Shown piece after piece: positions 37,071 to 47,056 of a stretch of 64,000 nt of DNA. A program made the translations under genes and the position numbers. Source of the DNA: Parapontixanthobacter aurantiacus (GTDB lineage Bacteria; Pseudomonadota; Alphaproteobacteria; Sphingomonadales; Sphingomonadaceae); the NCBI RefSeq assembly GCF_009827635.1, contig NZ_WTYW01000001.1:948001-1012000 (forward strand). The letters run 5' to 3'. The notes below the pieces were generated by a model, which was not told the DNA's origin, searched no databases, and saw nothing but the letters and a program-made list of their open reading frames with translations. Position 1 is the stretch's first letter, and the number at the start of each line of letters is the position of its first letter.

Positions 37071-37793
37071 ATGGCCGAACGCTCTCTTCTCAATATCGCA
37101 CTGCTCATCGACGCGGACAATACCTCGCCGCAAGGCATTGATCCGGTGCTGACCGTTATGGCGGAACTGGGGCAGGTGAATATTCGCCGTGCCTACGGTA
37201 ATTTCGCTAAGGACAATCTCGCGCGCTGGGACAAGATCACTAACAAGTTCGGCATTCGTCCGCACCAGCAATTCGATGTGTCGAAGGGGAAGAATGCGAC
37301 CGACATGGCAATGACGATCGACGCGATCGACTTGCTGTATCAGGGCAAGGTCGACGGGTTCGGCCTGATGACTTCTGATAGCGACTTCACCCCGCTCGTA
37401 ACTCGCCTCAGGCAAGACGGGCTGCTCGTCTATGGTTTTGGGGAGGCCAAGACGCCGCAAGCCTTCAAATCTGCCTGCACAAGGTTTCTGGAGATCGGCA
37501 AGCTGATCGCCAATACGGCCGACGCCGACACGCCAAGCGGAAAGCGCGGTCGCGAAGCCGCAGCCATCGACCAGGATCTGATGGAACTGATCGGGGCGGC
37601 CTATCGCGAGACCAAGCGCGACGAGCAAGGCTATGCGATGCTCAACCAGCTCGGTCAGATTGCCGGCAACCGGTCAAGCTTCGACGTCCGCAATTACGGC
37701 TATTCGAGCCTGTCCGACCTCTTCAAGTCGCTCGACAATTTTAAGCTCGAGCGGCGTAACGACGGGCAGTATGCGGTAAAGCGTCTCCGCTGA
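37071..37793 (+). CDS. NYN-domain putative ribonuclease with OST-HTH domain
   Basis: 240 residues. The N-terminal NYN (PIN-like, LabA/DUF88) domain has acidic residues D14 and D16 (ALLIDADNTSP), ATDMAMTIDAIDLLY and MTSDSDFTPLVTRLRQ, the aspartates expected to bind metal for RNA cleavage. The C-terminal OST-HTH/LOTUS-type domain (about 165-240; YAMLNQLGQIAGNRSSFD...YGYSSLSDLFKSL) is an RNA-binding winged helix. ATG 37071 with AAGAGAG upstream. No substrate is known. Confidence 0.88.
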   Translation: MAERSLLNIALLIDADNTSPQGIDPVLTVMAELGQVNIRRAYGNFAKDNLARWDKITNKFGIRPHQQFDVSKGKNATDMAMTIDAIDLLYQGKVDGFGLMTSDSDFTPLVTRLRQDGLLVYGFGEAKTPQAFKSACTRFLEIGKLIANTADADTPSGKRGREAAAIDQDLMELIGAAYRETKRDEQGYAMLNQLGQIAGNRSSFDVRNYGYSSLSDLFKSLDNFKLERRNDGQYAVKRLR

Positions 37794-37800
37794 AACGAGA

Positions 37801-37831
37801 AAGGCGCGAGAGCCGAAGCTCCCGCGCCCTT
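37801..37831 (-). terminator. hairpin terminator with UUCG loop
   Basis: On the minus strand AAGGGCGCGGGAGC, TTCG loop, GCTCTCGCGCCTT, followed by TCTCGTTTC. The one non-Watson-Crick pair is G-U on the minus-strand RNA but A-C on the plus strand, so it fits best as the terminator of the TPR gene (stop at 37862). It may also end the NYN gene read from the other side. Confidence 0.65.
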
Positions 37832-37861
37832 CTATCATTCTCGAACTTCGAGCGGGCAGCT

Positions 37862-39190
37862 TTAAGCGGCCGGAGTCATCGTCGTGCCCTCTGCCTGCTG
37901 CTTGGCATAAGCCGACCAGAGGTTCGCCAGGTCGGAGCGCGCGCCCTGAACCTGTTCGAAGGTCTGCTGCGCCTCGTCATACTTGCCCTGGTCGACCTGA
38001 GCGATGCCGAGCCGCGTCAGGACCATACCTCGATCCGCTCCCGACTTGTCGAGCGCTGCGCGGTAGAACTCTTCCGCCTTTGCCGGCTGGTCGTAGCTCA
38101 AGAACACGTCGCCGGCTGCCATCACCGTACTCAGTGAAGCGCCCGAAGCCCGCGCATCGCGTTCCAGCGATCCGAGATCGGCTTGGTCGGCCGCGATACG
38201 CTGCTTGGCGAGACCGTAGGATTCGGTGACGTAGCTATTGTCGCGTGGCAGGGTTCCCGATGCGTAACCTTCGTCGATGATCGCCTTGACCTCGTAAGGA
38301 AGACGCCGTGCGTCGGCGAACTCGATATAGTCGATATAGTCGTTCGCCTGGCGGAAGGTATCAGTGCGACGCTGCAATCGGAGAAAGTCGAGGCTCGTCT
38401 GGTCGTCGTTGCTACCGAAAGCGCGCGCGATGACGATGGCATCGCCCCAGCTTTCCGGCGACGGGTAGTTCATCGCATAAAGATAGGAGAGGTTCTTCGC
38501 CTCTTCCCGCATCTCCGACTGATAGGCTTGCTGGATGCCACGCACCAACCACGAGCGCTCGGGCTTCTGGCCTGCCGCCATTGCCTCGTCGGCGGCGCGG
38601 GTGATGTAGTTCACCGCTTCGGCGGAATTGCCTTCCTTGATGTAGCTCTCGATGATCAATGCGCGCGGATTGTTCTGCGTATATCCGTTCGCGATCGCCG
38701 CTTCGAGGAATTGCCGTGCATCCGCCCATTGCTCCTGCTGATAGGAGAGCTGGGCAGCAACAAAATTATACTGACCGAGGTTGGCCGCAGGGGTCTTTCC
38801 GCTCTCGAGCATCAACCTGATGCCTTCGAGCTGCAAGGCGGGGTCCTGCGCCTTGACGCCCGTATTGTAGAGGAAGTTACCGCCGACATATCTGTCGTCG
38901 GGCGTCGAGATGGACGCGCGGACTGGATCGACTGCGGCACGAAGAGCCGCGACGTCAGCCGTCTCGGAATTCGCGAGTTCCTGATACGGTCCGAACGTCT
39001 CGCGGAAAGCATCGGAATACTGGGCCGCTGCAGCCTGCTCATCGCCCTTCTGGCGCTTTTTCTGCGCATGGGCGGGCACTTCCAGCGCCGTCGCGGTCAA
39101 AGCCGTACCCGACGCGAGCGCTATGGCGAGCGCAAGTTTCGAAGCGGGACTGCGCTTGGCATGCTTGGTGTCGAAACGATTGAAAATCAT
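37862..39190 (-). CDS. exported tetratricopeptide-repeat protein
   Basis: 442 residues. N-terminal signal peptide (basic NRFDTKHAKRSP, hydrophobic LALAIALASGTALTA, cleavage near AHAQ). The mature part is almost wholly alpha-helical with TPR-like helices: QEQWADARQFLEAAIANGY, DQPAKAEEFYRAALDKSG and DQGKYDEAQQTFEQVQGA. Probably a periplasmic scaffold. No enzyme motif is seen. ATG 39190 has an AGAGAGG ribosome site; longer upstream frame is not supported. Function unknown. Confidence 0.82.
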   Translation of the reverse strand: MIFNRFDTKHAKRSPASKLALAIALASGTALTATALEVPAHAQKKRQKGDEQAAAAQYSDAFRETFGPYQELANSETADVAALRAAVDPVRASISTPDDRYVGGNFLYNTGVKAQDPALQLEGIRLMLESGKTPAANLGQYNFVAAQLSYQQEQWADARQFLEAAIANGYTQNNPRALIIESYIKEGNSAEAVNYITRAADEAMAAGQKPERSWLVRGIQQAYQSEMREEAKNLSYLYAMNYPSPESWGDAIVIARAFGSNDDQTSLDFLRLQRRTDTFRQANDYIDYIEFADARRLPYEVKAIIDEGYASGTLPRDNSYVTESYGLAKQRIAADQADLGSLERDARASGASLSTVMAAGDVFLSYDQPAKAEEFYRAALDKSGADRGMVLTRLGIAQVDQGKYDEAQQTFEQVQGARSDLANLWSAYAKQQAEGTTMTPAA

Positions 39191-39493
39191 CGATAAACCT
39201 CTCTTGAAACTGGGGACTGAATTGATTGGGCACTTCGGTGCCGGTAAATGGTCTGAATTCGCTGAATACCTTGTGAAACTACATGCAGGGCCCTGAATAG
39301 CGATTGAACGCTGGCGGTTCGGGCGCGGTTCCATGTCGCCCGCCCCGCTGCAAGCGTCGTACGACGCAAGATGTGGAAAAAAGCGCGAAATTCTGCCTGC
39401 CCTTGGTCGCTTGCGGTGGCGTTTTGCGCCGGAAACTCCTACATGTGAGGGGTTGTTTGGCGCCCGTAAGGGCGCGTCACGGAAAGACCCGTT
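39191..39493. other. divergent intergenic region between TPR gene and gyrA
   Basis: About 300 bases without a gene. It must hold promoters for the TPR gene (-) and gyrA (+), but I cannot fix either with confidence. A 6-bp hairpin lies close to gyrA (39460-39475). An ATG at 39443 in the gyrA frame is followed at once by TGA, so it cannot be the gyrA start. Confidence 0.6.
39460..39475 (+). promoter_or_regulatory. short leader hairpin before gyrA
   Basis: GCGCCC-GTAA-GGGCGC, a perfect 6-bp stem with a GNRA-type loop (GUAA), ending 19 bases before the gyrA TTG and just before its GGAAAG ribosome site. It may stabilise the 5' end of the mRNA or affect translation; no U-run follows, so it is not a terminator. 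Confidence 0.35.
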
Positions 39494-42340
39494 TTGACCG
39501 ACAGTATCGATCCCCAAGACCCGATCTCACCCTCGGGCGAATATGACAGCATCGACATCGTCGATGAGATGAAGACGAGTTATCTCGATTACGCCATGAG
39601 CGTCATCGTCAGCCGCGCCCTGCCCGATGTGCGCGACGGCCTGAAACCTGTGCACCGCCGTATTCTTTTCGCAAGTCAGGAAGGCGGCTTCGTCGCCGGT
39701 CGACCTTATCGCAAGTCGGCGAAGATCGTCGGCGACGTGATGGGTAACTATCACCCGCACGGCGACAGCGCGATCTATGATGCGCTCGCCCGCATGACGC
39801 AGGACTGGTCGCTGCGCGTACCGCTGGTCGATGGCCAGGGCAATTTCGGTTCGATGGACCCCGATCCGCCCGCGTCCATGCGCTATACCGAAGCACGGTT
39901 AGCGAAAGTCGCGAACGCGCTGCTCGACGATCTCGACAAGGACACGGTCGATTTCGCGGACAATTACGATGGCAGCAAGCGCGAACCCACGGTTCTGCCG
40001 GCGCGGTTTCCGAACCTGCTCGTCAACGGCGCGGGCGGCATCGCAGTCGGCATGGCGACCAATATCCCGCCGCACAATCTCGGCGAGGTGATCGACGGTT
40101 GCCTTGCCTTCATGGACGATCCGGCAATCACGTCTGAGGAATTGTTCCAGATCATTCCGGGGCCGGATTTCCCGACCGCACCGCTCATTCTCGGACAGTC
40201 GGGCGCTAAGGCCGCCTACACGACCGGGCGCGGCTCCATCCTCATGCGCTGTCGTCACGAGATCGAGACAAAGCGCGGCGGCAAGAGCGAGGGACGCGAA
40301 AGCATCGTCCTTACCTCCATTCCTTTCCAGGTCGGCAAATCCAATCTCGTCGAGAAGATTGCCGATGCGGCGAAGGACAAGCGGATCGAAGGTATCTCAG
40401 ACATCCGCGACGAATCGAACCGCGAAGGTGTGCGCGTCGTCGTCGACCTGAAGCGCGATGCGACGGCGGACGTCGTCCTCAATCAGATCTGGCGGCACAC
40501 GCCTGCTCAGTCGAGCTTTCCGGCGAACATGCTGGCCATTCGCGGCGGTCGCCCGGAAACGCTTACGCTTCGCGACATCATTCAGGCGTTCATCAAGTTC
40601 CGCGAAGAGGTCATCACGCGGCGGACGAAGTTCGAACTGAACAAGGCCCGGGAACGCGCCCACATCCTGCTCGGCCTGGTGGTCGCCGTATCCAATCTCG
40701 ACGAAGTCGTGGCAATGATCCGCGGCGCCCCCAACCCCGCTGAGGCCCGCGCGCGTTTGCTGGCGAAGGAGTGGCCGATCGGCGAAATCGCGCAATACAT
40801 ACAGCTGGTCGAGGCGATCGAGCCGACCGCCGATCAGGAAGGCGGAACCTACCGCCTGTCCGAACGGCAGGTCAAAGCGATCCTCGACCTGCGCCTGCAC
40901 CGCCTGACGGCGCTCGGGCGTGACGAGATCGGCGACGAGCTGAAGGAACTGGCCGTCGCCATCGAGGAATATCTCGCCATCCTCGGCGACCGCGTGAAAC
41001 TCTACGAAGTCATGCGCAAGGAATTCGTCGATATTCGGGAGAATTACGCCACACCGCGCCTTTCGGAAATCGCGCCGGCCTGGGACGGGCTCGACGACGA
41101 AGACCTCATCGAGCGCGACGAAATGGTCGTGACCGTCACGCATGGCGGTTACATCAAGCGTACTCCCCTATCGACTTTCCGTGCGCAGGCACGCGGCGGC
41201 AAGGGGCGGAGCGGAATGGCGACGAAGGACGAGGATGCAGTCGTCGAACTGTTCGTAACTTCAACCCATAACCCCGTGCTTTTCTTTACGAATACGGGCC
41301 GCGTTTATCGCATGAAGGTCTGGAAGCTGCCGGAGGGAGGACCGCAGACGAAGGGTCGCCCCATGGTCAACCTGCTTCCCCTTGCCGATGACGAACGGGT
41401 CACGAATGTTCTCTCTCTTCCCGAGAATGAAGAGGAATGGAGCCGCCTCAACATCGTCTTCGCGACCGAACAGGGCATGGTTCGCCGCAATTCGATGGAT
41501 GCGTTCACCAACGTTCCCTCAAACGGCAAATATGCCATGGGCTTCGTCGAAGGCAGCGGGGACCGGCTGATTGGCGTCGAATTGCTGAGCGAGGATCAGG
41601 AAGTCTTCCTCGCTAGCGACAGCGGCAAGGCGATCCGTTTCAGCGCCACCGATGCGCGCGAAACGAAGAGCCGTACGGGCATCGGCGTGCGCGGCATGAC
41701 GCTGAAAAACGGGGCGAAGGTCGTCTCGATGGCGGTGCTCGATCCGCTCGAAGCCGATATGGAAACGCGCGAGGCCTATCTACGCGCAGCTTCGTGGAAG
41801 AACAACGAGACGGACCATACTCTGGACGAGGATACCGTTGCGCAGATGGAGGAAGCTGAAGAGTTCATCCTCACGCTGACGGCCAATGGCTACGGCAAGA
41901 TTTCCTCTGCCTATGAATATCGGACCATCGGCCGCGGCGGCCAGGGTCTTGCCAATATCGGCGAACCGTCGAGCAACCCGGACCGGAACGGACCGGTCGT
42001 AGCGAGCTTCCCGGTCACTCACGGCTCGCAACTGATGCTCGTGACTGATCAGGCGAAGCTCATCCGGCTGCCGATCCAGCTGCGTCACCTGACGGAGGGC
42101 GGCTTCGAGAACCATATCGGCTATTCGATTTCGGGCCGCGGTTCTTCAGGCGTTCGCATCTTCAACGTCGCGAAGGGCGAAACGATCGTCGGTGCGGCGT
42201 TGATTGACGAGACTGAGGAACCGGAGAACGAGCTCGAACAGGCGGTCGTCGAGGAAATGGTCGAAAAGCGGGGTGGAGAGGACGAGACGCAGCCCGATAC
42301 GACGCTGGCTCGCGACGACCCGCCCGATCAGGAACCCTGA
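39494..42340 (+). CDS. gyrA: DNA gyrase subunit A
   Basis: Breakage-rejoining subunit of gyrase, 948 residues. Catalytic Tyr131 in RYTEARLAK. The quinolone-resistance region reads [10 protein letters not shown], with S92 and D96 (E. coli S83, D87) both wild type. The C-terminal six-bladed beta-pinwheel starts with the GyrA-box-like QARGGKG and is followed by a long acidic tail. The start codon is TTG 39494 with GGAAAG 8 bases upstream; the only upstream in-frame ATG (39443) is closed by TGA. Encoded alone, away from gyrB. Confidence 0.96.
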   Translation: MTDSIDPQDPISPSGEYDSIDIVDEMKTSYLDYAMSVIVSRALPDVRDGLKPVHRRILFASQEGGFVAGRPYRKSAKIVGDVMGNYHPHGDSAIYDALARMTQDWSLRVPLVDGQGNFGSMDPDPPASMRYTEARLAKVANALLDDLDKDTVDFADNYDGSKREPTVLPARFPNLLVNGAGGIAVGMATNIPPHNLGEVIDGCLAFMDDPAITSEELFQIIPGPDFPTAPLILGQSGAKAAYTTGRGSILMRCRHEIETKRGGKSEGRESIVLTSIPFQVGKSNLVEKIADAAKDKRIEGISDIRDESNREGVRVVVDLKRDATADVVLNQIWRHTPAQSSFPANMLAIRGGRPETLTLRDIIQAFIKFREEVITRRTKFELNKARERAHILLGLVVAVSNLDEVVAMIRGAPNPAEARARLLAKEWPIGEIAQYIQLVEAIEPTADQEGGTYRLSERQVKAILDLRLHRLTALGRDEIGDELKELAVAIEEYLAILGDRVKLYEVMRKEFVDIRENYATPRLSEIAPAWDGLDDEDLIERDEMVVTVTHGGYIKRTPLSTFRAQARGGKGRSGMATKDEDAVVELFVTSTHNPVLFFTNTGRVYRMKVWKLPEGGPQTKGRPMVNLLPLADDERVTNVLSLPENEEEWSRLNIVFATEQGMVRRNSMDAFTNVPSNGKYAMGFVEGSGDRLIGVELLSEDQEVFLASDSGKAIRFSATDARETKSRTGIGVRGMTLKNGAKVVSMAVLDPLEADMETREAYLRAASWKNNETDHTLDEDTVAQMEEAEEFILTLTANGYGKISSAYEYRTIGRGGQGLANIGEPSSNPDRNGPVVASFPVTHGSQLMLVTDQAKLIRLPIQLRHLTEGGFENHIGYSISGRGSSGVRIFNVAKGETIVGAALIDETEEPENELEQAVVEEMVEKRGGEDETQPDTTLARDDPPDQEP

Positions 42341-42365
42341 TCTGGCAGCACGCGAGCCGGTCTCG

Positions 42366-43016
42366 TCACCGGTTCACGGGCTGTCCGCGAAGCGACTGGA
42401 TGACGCCTGTGGCGACCGAGAACTGCCCCGCGAAGAAGAGGGGCCAGTAGAGCCAGTCGACGAGGTTCTGCTCGCCGGGCCGGTCGCCATGCGCGAACCA
42501 TAACAGCTCGGCGGCGACAATCATCACAGCTCCGACGCCGACGCGGTAGCGGGGAAAGGCGCTCAGCCAGGCGGCGAAGCCCATTGCACCTACAACGAGG
42601 CCATAGGCGATGACATTGAGATCGCCAGTCAAAGCGAAGGCGATCAGCGGCGTCGCGACGAGCAGTGCAAGGCCGAGCGCACGCTGGCTATAGGATGGCG
42701 CGGGTCGCCGATGATGCAGATATAGAGCGATCGCCGCCGCGTAGGAGAAGAAGAGAAACAGCCCTGCCCATAACGGGAACAGCTCCAGCGCCATGGTGCC
42801 GGTCGCAGCCAGCAGCAGCGAACCGCTCAATATTTTCGCGTCGCTGCCGGGATGGCGCTGAAGCGCGTAGATGGCGAGACACAGGATTGCCGCGCCCTTG
42901 ATGGCAACCTGCCACAATTCGCCCAACGATTCGTCGCTGAGGAAGTAATAGGCGATCGCCGCGGCGAGGCTCGCGAATAGCCACGGTCGGTGTTCAACCA
43001 AAGATCGTCGCGGCAT
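42366..43016 (-). CDS. YhhN/TMEM86-family membrane protein
   Basis: 216-residue integral membrane protein with about eight hydrophobic helices and the YhhN-family layout (KILSGSLLLAATGTMALELFP, GLALLVATPLIAF, WLYWPLFFAGQFSVATGVI). The animal homologue TMEM86B is a lysoplasmalogenase; bacterial members are mostly untested. ATG 43016. Convergent with gyrA (25-base gap) and divergent from trmFO. Confidence 0.82.
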   Translation of the reverse strand: MPRRSLVEHRPWLFASLAAAIAYYFLSDESLGELWQVAIKGAAILCLAIYALQRHPGSDAKILSGSLLLAATGTMALELFPLWAGLFLFFSYAAAIALYLHHRRPAPSYSQRALGLALLVATPLIAFALTGDLNVIAYGLVVGAMGFAAWLSAFPRYRVGVGAVMIVAAELLWFAHGDRPGEQNLVDWLYWPLFFAGQFSVATGVIQSLRGQPVNR

Positions 43017-43096
43017 GGCCCGCCCCCTTTCGTCCGTCGCCGTCTCGTGAAGGCTGAGGTTGCGCGCGCTATCGCACAGCCTTACTCAGGCGCGCA

Positions 43097-44464
43097 ATGA
43101 CTTACGACATCCATATCATCGGTGGCGGCCTCGCCGGATGCGAGGCTGCCTGGCAACTCGCCGAACGGGGCTTGAACGTGCGCCTTTCGGAAATGCGCGG
43201 GGGCGGCGACACGACGCCCGCCCATCAGGGCGACGGGCTTGCCGAACTCGTCTGCTCGAACTCCTTTCGCTCCGACGACGATGAACGCAATGCGGTCGGG
43301 CTGCTGCATCACGAAATGCGGCAGCTTAATTCACTCGTCATGGCGGCGGGAGAAGAAGCGCGGGTTCCTGCGGGCAGCGCGATGGCGGTGGACCGCGACG
43401 TTTTCTCACGTAACGTCGAACGTCGGCTGCTCGAACATCCAAAGGTTACCGTCGTGCGCGAACGGGTCGATGCTCTGCCAACGGAAGGGCCGACCATCGT
43501 CGCCACGGGACCGCTGACCGCGCAATCGCTCGCGCAAAGTATCGTCAAGGCAACCGGGGAAGACCGCCTAGCCTTCTTTGATGCGATCGCCCCGATCGTC
43601 CATCGCGACAGTATCGACATGGACATCTGCTGGATCCAGTCTCGCTGGAACAAGCGGACCGCGGCCTCGAACGAGGACGGCGACTATATCAATTGTCCGA
43701 TGACCAAGGACGAATATCTCGCCTTCCATCAGGGGCTCATCGACGGAGAGAAGACCGAATTTCGCGAATGGGAAGCTGATACGCCCTATTTCGACGGCTG
43801 CATGCCCATCGAAGCGATGGCGGCGCGGGGCGTCGATACCTTGCGTTTCGGGCCGATGAAGCCTGTTGGCCTCGACAATCCGCGCGATACGACGCCAGAG
43901 TTTCCACAGGGACGCTGGCCTTACGCGGTCGTCCAGTTGCGGCAGGACAACGCATTGGGGACGCTGTGGAATATGGTCGGCTTCCAGACCAAGCTGAAAT
44001 ACGGCGCGCAGGTCGAGCTGTTTCGCACGATACCGGGGCTTGCCAATGCCGAGTTCGCCCGGCTGGGCGGTCTGCATCGCAACACGTTCATCAATTCGCC
44101 CGTGGTCCTCGATCGCCATTTGCGCCTGCGCGGAGCGGAACATATCCGCTTCGCGGGACAGATCACGGGGTGCGAAGGCTATGTCGAAAGCGCGGCGATC
44201 GGTCTGCTCGCCGGGATCATGGCGGCACAGGACATCGCCGGGCGACCGATCAGCGAACCGCCTCGCACGACCGCGATGGGCGCGCTGCTCGCGCATATTA
44301 CCGGCGACGCAGCGGCGGAGCACTATCAGCCGATGAACGTCAATTTCGGCCTATTCCCGCCGCTGCACGACGTGCCCAAGAAACAGCGCAAGGAAGCCTA
44401 TACCGACCGGGCGAAGGCGGATTTGCGCAACTGGCTCGGCACGGTGGAAACCGTCGCGGCGTGA
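43097..44464 (+). CDS. trmFO: methylenetetrahydrofolate-tRNA-(uracil-5-)-methyltransferase
   Basis: FAD- and folate-dependent enzyme methylating U54 of tRNA to make T in the T-loop. 455 residues: FAD dinucleotide site [19 protein letters not shown], the family signature [12 protein letters not shown], and [13 protein letters not shown]. TrmFO replaces the SAM-dependent TrmA found in enterobacteria. ATG 43097. Convergent with the EF-hand gene, 3-base gap. Confidence 0.95.
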   Translation: MTYDIHIIGGGLAGCEAAWQLAERGLNVRLSEMRGGGDTTPAHQGDGLAELVCSNSFRSDDDERNAVGLLHHEMRQLNSLVMAAGEEARVPAGSAMAVDRDVFSRNVERRLLEHPKVTVVRERVDALPTEGPTIVATGPLTAQSLAQSIVKATGEDRLAFFDAIAPIVHRDSIDMDICWIQSRWNKRTAASNEDGDYINCPMTKDEYLAFHQGLIDGEKTEFREWEADTPYFDGCMPIEAMAARGVDTLRFGPMKPVGLDNPRDTTPEFPQGRWPYAVVQLRQDNALGTLWNMVGFQTKLKYGAQVELFRTIPGLANAEFARLGGLHRNTFINSPVVLDRHLRLRGAEHIRFAGQITGCEGYVESAAIGLLAGIMAAQDIAGRPISEPPRTTAMGALLAHITGDAAAEHYQPMNVNFGLFPPLHDVPKKQRKEAYTDRAKADLRNWLGTVETVAA

Positions 44465-44467
44465 CGG

Positions 44468-44911
44468 CTACTTCTTCTTGGTGGCGAGGAACTCGCTCGG
44501 CGTAAGATAAAGATCGCCATTGGCGTCCGCGCCGTCGAATTTCTCGACCGTGGTGACTGCCCATTCCTCGAATGTGAGCAAGTTGTTGCCGTCCTTGTCG
44601 AGCTTGCGAAAGGCATCGGTGCGACTGGAGAGCATTTCGTTGCGCGAAATCTTCCAGTCGTGGTTGCGATCGTAGCGAAAGAAGCGGCGCTGCTCCTTCG
44701 ACAATTCGCTCGCCTCGGGCGGTGCCGGTCCGACGAGGTTGGCAACGTCGGAGGACGGAAGAGAAGGGTCGGCATAGGCATCGAGCGAAGAGAGCTTCAG
44801 GGGTGCAGGCGGCGGCGCGCCTGCCTCGACCTCCGCCCGGCCCTGCATCCAGAAACTGCCGACGCCTGCGCAGGCAAGCGCGCCGACCGCGCCGAGAACC
44901 AATCTGCTCAT
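44468..44911 (-). CDS. EF-hand calcium-binding protein
   Basis: 147 residues with an N-terminal hydrophobic segment (LVLGAVGALACAGVGSF), a signal peptide or anchor with no lipobox. A Pro/Ala-rich linker is followed by three EF-hand loops: DRNHDWKISRNE, DKDGNNLLTFEE and DANGDLYLTPSE. Probably a periplasmic or membrane-anchored calcium-binding protein; target unknown. Separate from and oppositely oriented to trmFO. Confidence 0.82.
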   Translation of the reverse strand: MSRLVLGAVGALACAGVGSFWMQGRAEVEAGAPPPAPLKLSSLDAYADPSLPSSDVANLVGPAPPEASELSKEQRRFFRYDRNHDWKISRNEMLSSRTDAFRKLDKDGNNLLTFEEWAVTTVEKFDGADANGDLYLTPSEFLATKKK

Positions 44912-44947
44912 GCAATCCTCCGTTCCCGGCTCGCTAGAGCGTAATGC

Positions 44948-45604
44948 TTAACGGCCCGATAAGGCGATCCGCCATGCGGTGAGAATGCCCCCGCGCGAGG
45001 CCATCAGCCCCTCCCCTTCATGGCGCAGCGAGTAGGCAGCCAAGCCCGAGAGGATCGCGAGCGGTCGCTGAGAGCGCGGGAGCCGCCCTCCCCTAGCCGC
45101 TAGCGGCAGTGCCACCCCTGCGATACGCTCGCGCTCCGCTGAGTCGCTCGTCCGAGCGTGCAACTTCCCCCATGCGTAGAGCTTCGCGCGCTCCCTCACG
45201 TTGATCTTGTCAGCGCCGGACAGCGTCCCGTTCGACAATCCTTCGAAGGCCGCGGCGTGGCTCTCGCCGAAAGCTTCGATCGAAGCGACATCGAGCGTCC
45301 CCTCGGCCAGTAATTCTTCCCAGCCATCAACGAAGGCAATCAGCGCCCCTTCCCGCCCGGTCCAGTGCTCGCCGATTGCCTCAAGTACACCGTCGCCCTT
45401 CGGTCGTGCTTCCGGCTCTTCCTTCAGCCGGTCCCGCCACCACGCCAATCGCATCTGCGCAAGGATCGGCTCGTTGGCACGCGCCACGATCTGTCCGAGC
45501 CGAACGTCGAGCGCCAACAGCGCGGCAGTCGCCTGGCGCACCGCCTTTGGAGCATAGGCCAAGGCAAAGCGCGCCGGCGGACCCAGTTCGTCCAGCAGGC
45601 TCAC
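44948..45604 (-). CDS. squalene/phytoene synthase family protein, short NDUFAF6-like form
   Basis: 218 residues with the start of the isoprenoid synthase fold (PPARFALAYAPKAVRQATAALLALD) and the diagnostic helix ILAQMRLAWWRDRLKEE. It is much shorter than phytoene synthase, and the second Asp-rich motif is not seen. It resembles NDUFAF6-type proteins, which in mitochondria help assemble complex I, more than a carotenoid enzyme. Catalysis is therefore doubtful. GTG start 45604; divergent from the Tad genes. Confidence 0.78.
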   Translation of the reverse strand: MSLLDELGPPARFALAYAPKAVRQATAALLALDVRLGQIVARANEPILAQMRLAWWRDRLKEEPEARPKGDGVLEAIGEHWTGREGALIAFVDGWEELLAEGTLDVASIEAFGESHAAAFEGLSNGTLSGADKINVRERAKLYAWGKLHARTSDSAERERIAGVALPLAARGGRLPRSQRPLAILSGLAAYSLRHEGEGLMASRGGILTAWRIALSGR

Positions 45605-45720
45605 GACGTCGCTATCGTCAACGGCACATGCAATCGAAACCGTGTGCTGCGCGATAACCCTGTCTTAACCATGCTGCTTTTTCATTCCTCAATAGCTGCT
45701 CCTCTAATGCGGCAGGCACA

Positions 45721-45734
45721 TGAAATTTATTTCA
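45721..45734. promoter_or_regulatory. 14-bp palindrome before the Tad genes
   Basis: TGAAATTTATTTCA (6+2+6, perfect). It ends 11 bases before the TadG-like start and abuts the AAGGA ribosome site. An AT-rich operator, or a weak mRNA hairpin. No regulator is assigned. Confidence 0.35.
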
Positions 45735-45745
45735 AGGACATCCCC

Positions 45746-47056
45746 ATGGGACGGATTAGAAACAAACTGCACCAGTTGAAGGCAGACAAGAGCGGCAATG
45801 CGATGCTGATCGTCGCACTCGCCATGCCGGGCTTGGTCGGCGGGGCGGGCTATGCCGTCGATACCGCGCAATGGTATCTGTGGAAGCGCGAATTGCAACA
45901 TTCCGTCGATCAGGCCGCCTATGCTGGTGCCTGGGCCATGGCGAACGAGAACAGCCAAGACATCTATCAGCGGCGCGCGGTTCAGGAATATAACGCGAAC
46001 CTCAAGGTGACGAAGGACTTCGCGAGCAATCCGAGGATCCGACTTGCCGGTTATGCCGGCGGTTCGGACAACAGCGTCGTCGTATCCGCCTCGGCGTCCA
46101 AGTCGCTTCCCTTCTCCTCGTTCCTGACGGGCAAGGCCGCCACGATCAGCGTGCGCGCACAAGCGAGCTTCGAGCAAGGCTTCGATTACAACGCCTGCCT
46201 CATCTCCACCGCTACGGAAGGCACCGGTACGCTGGTTACGGGCAGCGGCACGATCAACGCCAAGTGCGGCTTTGCGGCCCTGTCATGCGACGAGAATGCC
46301 ATTGAGATCAACGGCGCGGCGACGATCATTACCGATTCGATGGTCGCCTGCGGCACGATCAGTGCCAATGGCACTATTTCGAACGGCGAAGACGACAGCG
46401 ACGAATCGACGATCATCAAAGAGAAGCGCAAGGGGCTCGAGGATACTTACAAGGACCTCGTACCGCCCGACGATTCGCGCCCCCGGTCCGACAATTGCTC
46501 CGGCAAGGGACAGAACAAGCAAGCGTCACTGCTGCCCGGAACCTATTCCAGCATCGTCGTTAAATGCACGACGGTCCTCGCGTCCGGCATCTATGTGATC
46601 GACGGCGGGTTGCTCGACCTTTCGGCGAATTACAACGTGACTGGCAATGGCGTGATGTTCGTGCTGCGTAATGGTGCACGCATCAAGCTGGGCGGCAGCG
46701 GCAATTCGAACAGCCTCAACCTTACCCCGCCGACAGAAGCTGATTTGCTGAACACGCCGGCGGCGGATATGGCGCACAAGCTGGCCGGCATCCTGATCTT
46801 CGAAGAACGGGACAACGATCCCCCCAACCCGGGGCATCAGATGAACGGCAACTCCAATTCGCTCATCGAAGGCCTGATCTATCTTCCGGCCAGCAAGCTG
46901 ACCGTCAACGGTACGGCTGACGTTGCTTCGCAGTGCCTGCAGATCACCGCCTATCGGCTCGAAGTACAGGGCAATGCGAATATCGAGACGCTGTGTCCTT
47001 CTCGCGCGAGCACCAGTGTCGGAACGGGCGTTCCGGATGTGAGGCTGGTCGCATGA
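45746..47056 (+). CDS. TadG-like pilus-assembly protein with beta-helix-like domain
   Basis: 436 residues. The N-terminal Tad domain has one membrane anchor (MLIVALAMPGLVGGAGYAVD) and QWYLWKRELQHSVDQAAYAGAWAMA, as in TadG/pilus-assembly proteins. The rest is an extracytoplasmic region rich in N, G, S, T with repeated short strands (GTLVTGSGTINAKCG, SIVVKCTTVLASGIYVIDGG, NYNVTGNGVMFVLRNGA, KLTVNGTADVAS), suggesting a beta-helix. Several cysteines could form disulfides. ATG 45746 with AAGGA upstream. First of three overlapping genes with two TadE-like proteins. The Tad motor genes are not in the window. Confidence 0.85.
   Translation: MGRIRNKLHQLKADKSGNAMLIVALAMPGLVGGAGYAVDTAQWYLWKRELQHSVDQAAYAGAWAMANENSQDIYQRRAVQEYNANLKVTKDFASNPRIRLAGYAGGSDNSVVVSASASKSLPFSSFLTGKAATISVRAQASFEQGFDYNACLISTATEGTGTLVTGSGTINAKCGFAALSCDENAIEINGAATIITDSMVACGTISANGTISNGEDDSDESTIIKEKRKGLEDTYKDLVPPDDSRPRSDNCSGKGQNKQASLLPGTYSSIVVKCTTVLASGIYVIDGGLLDLSANYNVTGNGVMFVLRNGARIKLGGSGNSNSLNLTPPTEADLLNTPAADMAHKLAGILIFEERDNDPPNPGHQMNGNSNSLIEGLIYLPASKLTVNGTADVASQCLQITAYRLEVQGNANIETLCPSRASTSVGTGVPDVRLVA

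Noticed and set aside
39761-39780. Quinolone-resistance mutations in GyrA
   Set aside because: S92 and D96 (E. coli S83 and D87) are both the sensitive residues.
44948-45604. Carotenoid biosynthesis gene (phytoene synthase)
   Set aside because: Too short, second Asp-rich motif not found and no crt genes nearby; an NDUFAF6-like protein is more likely.
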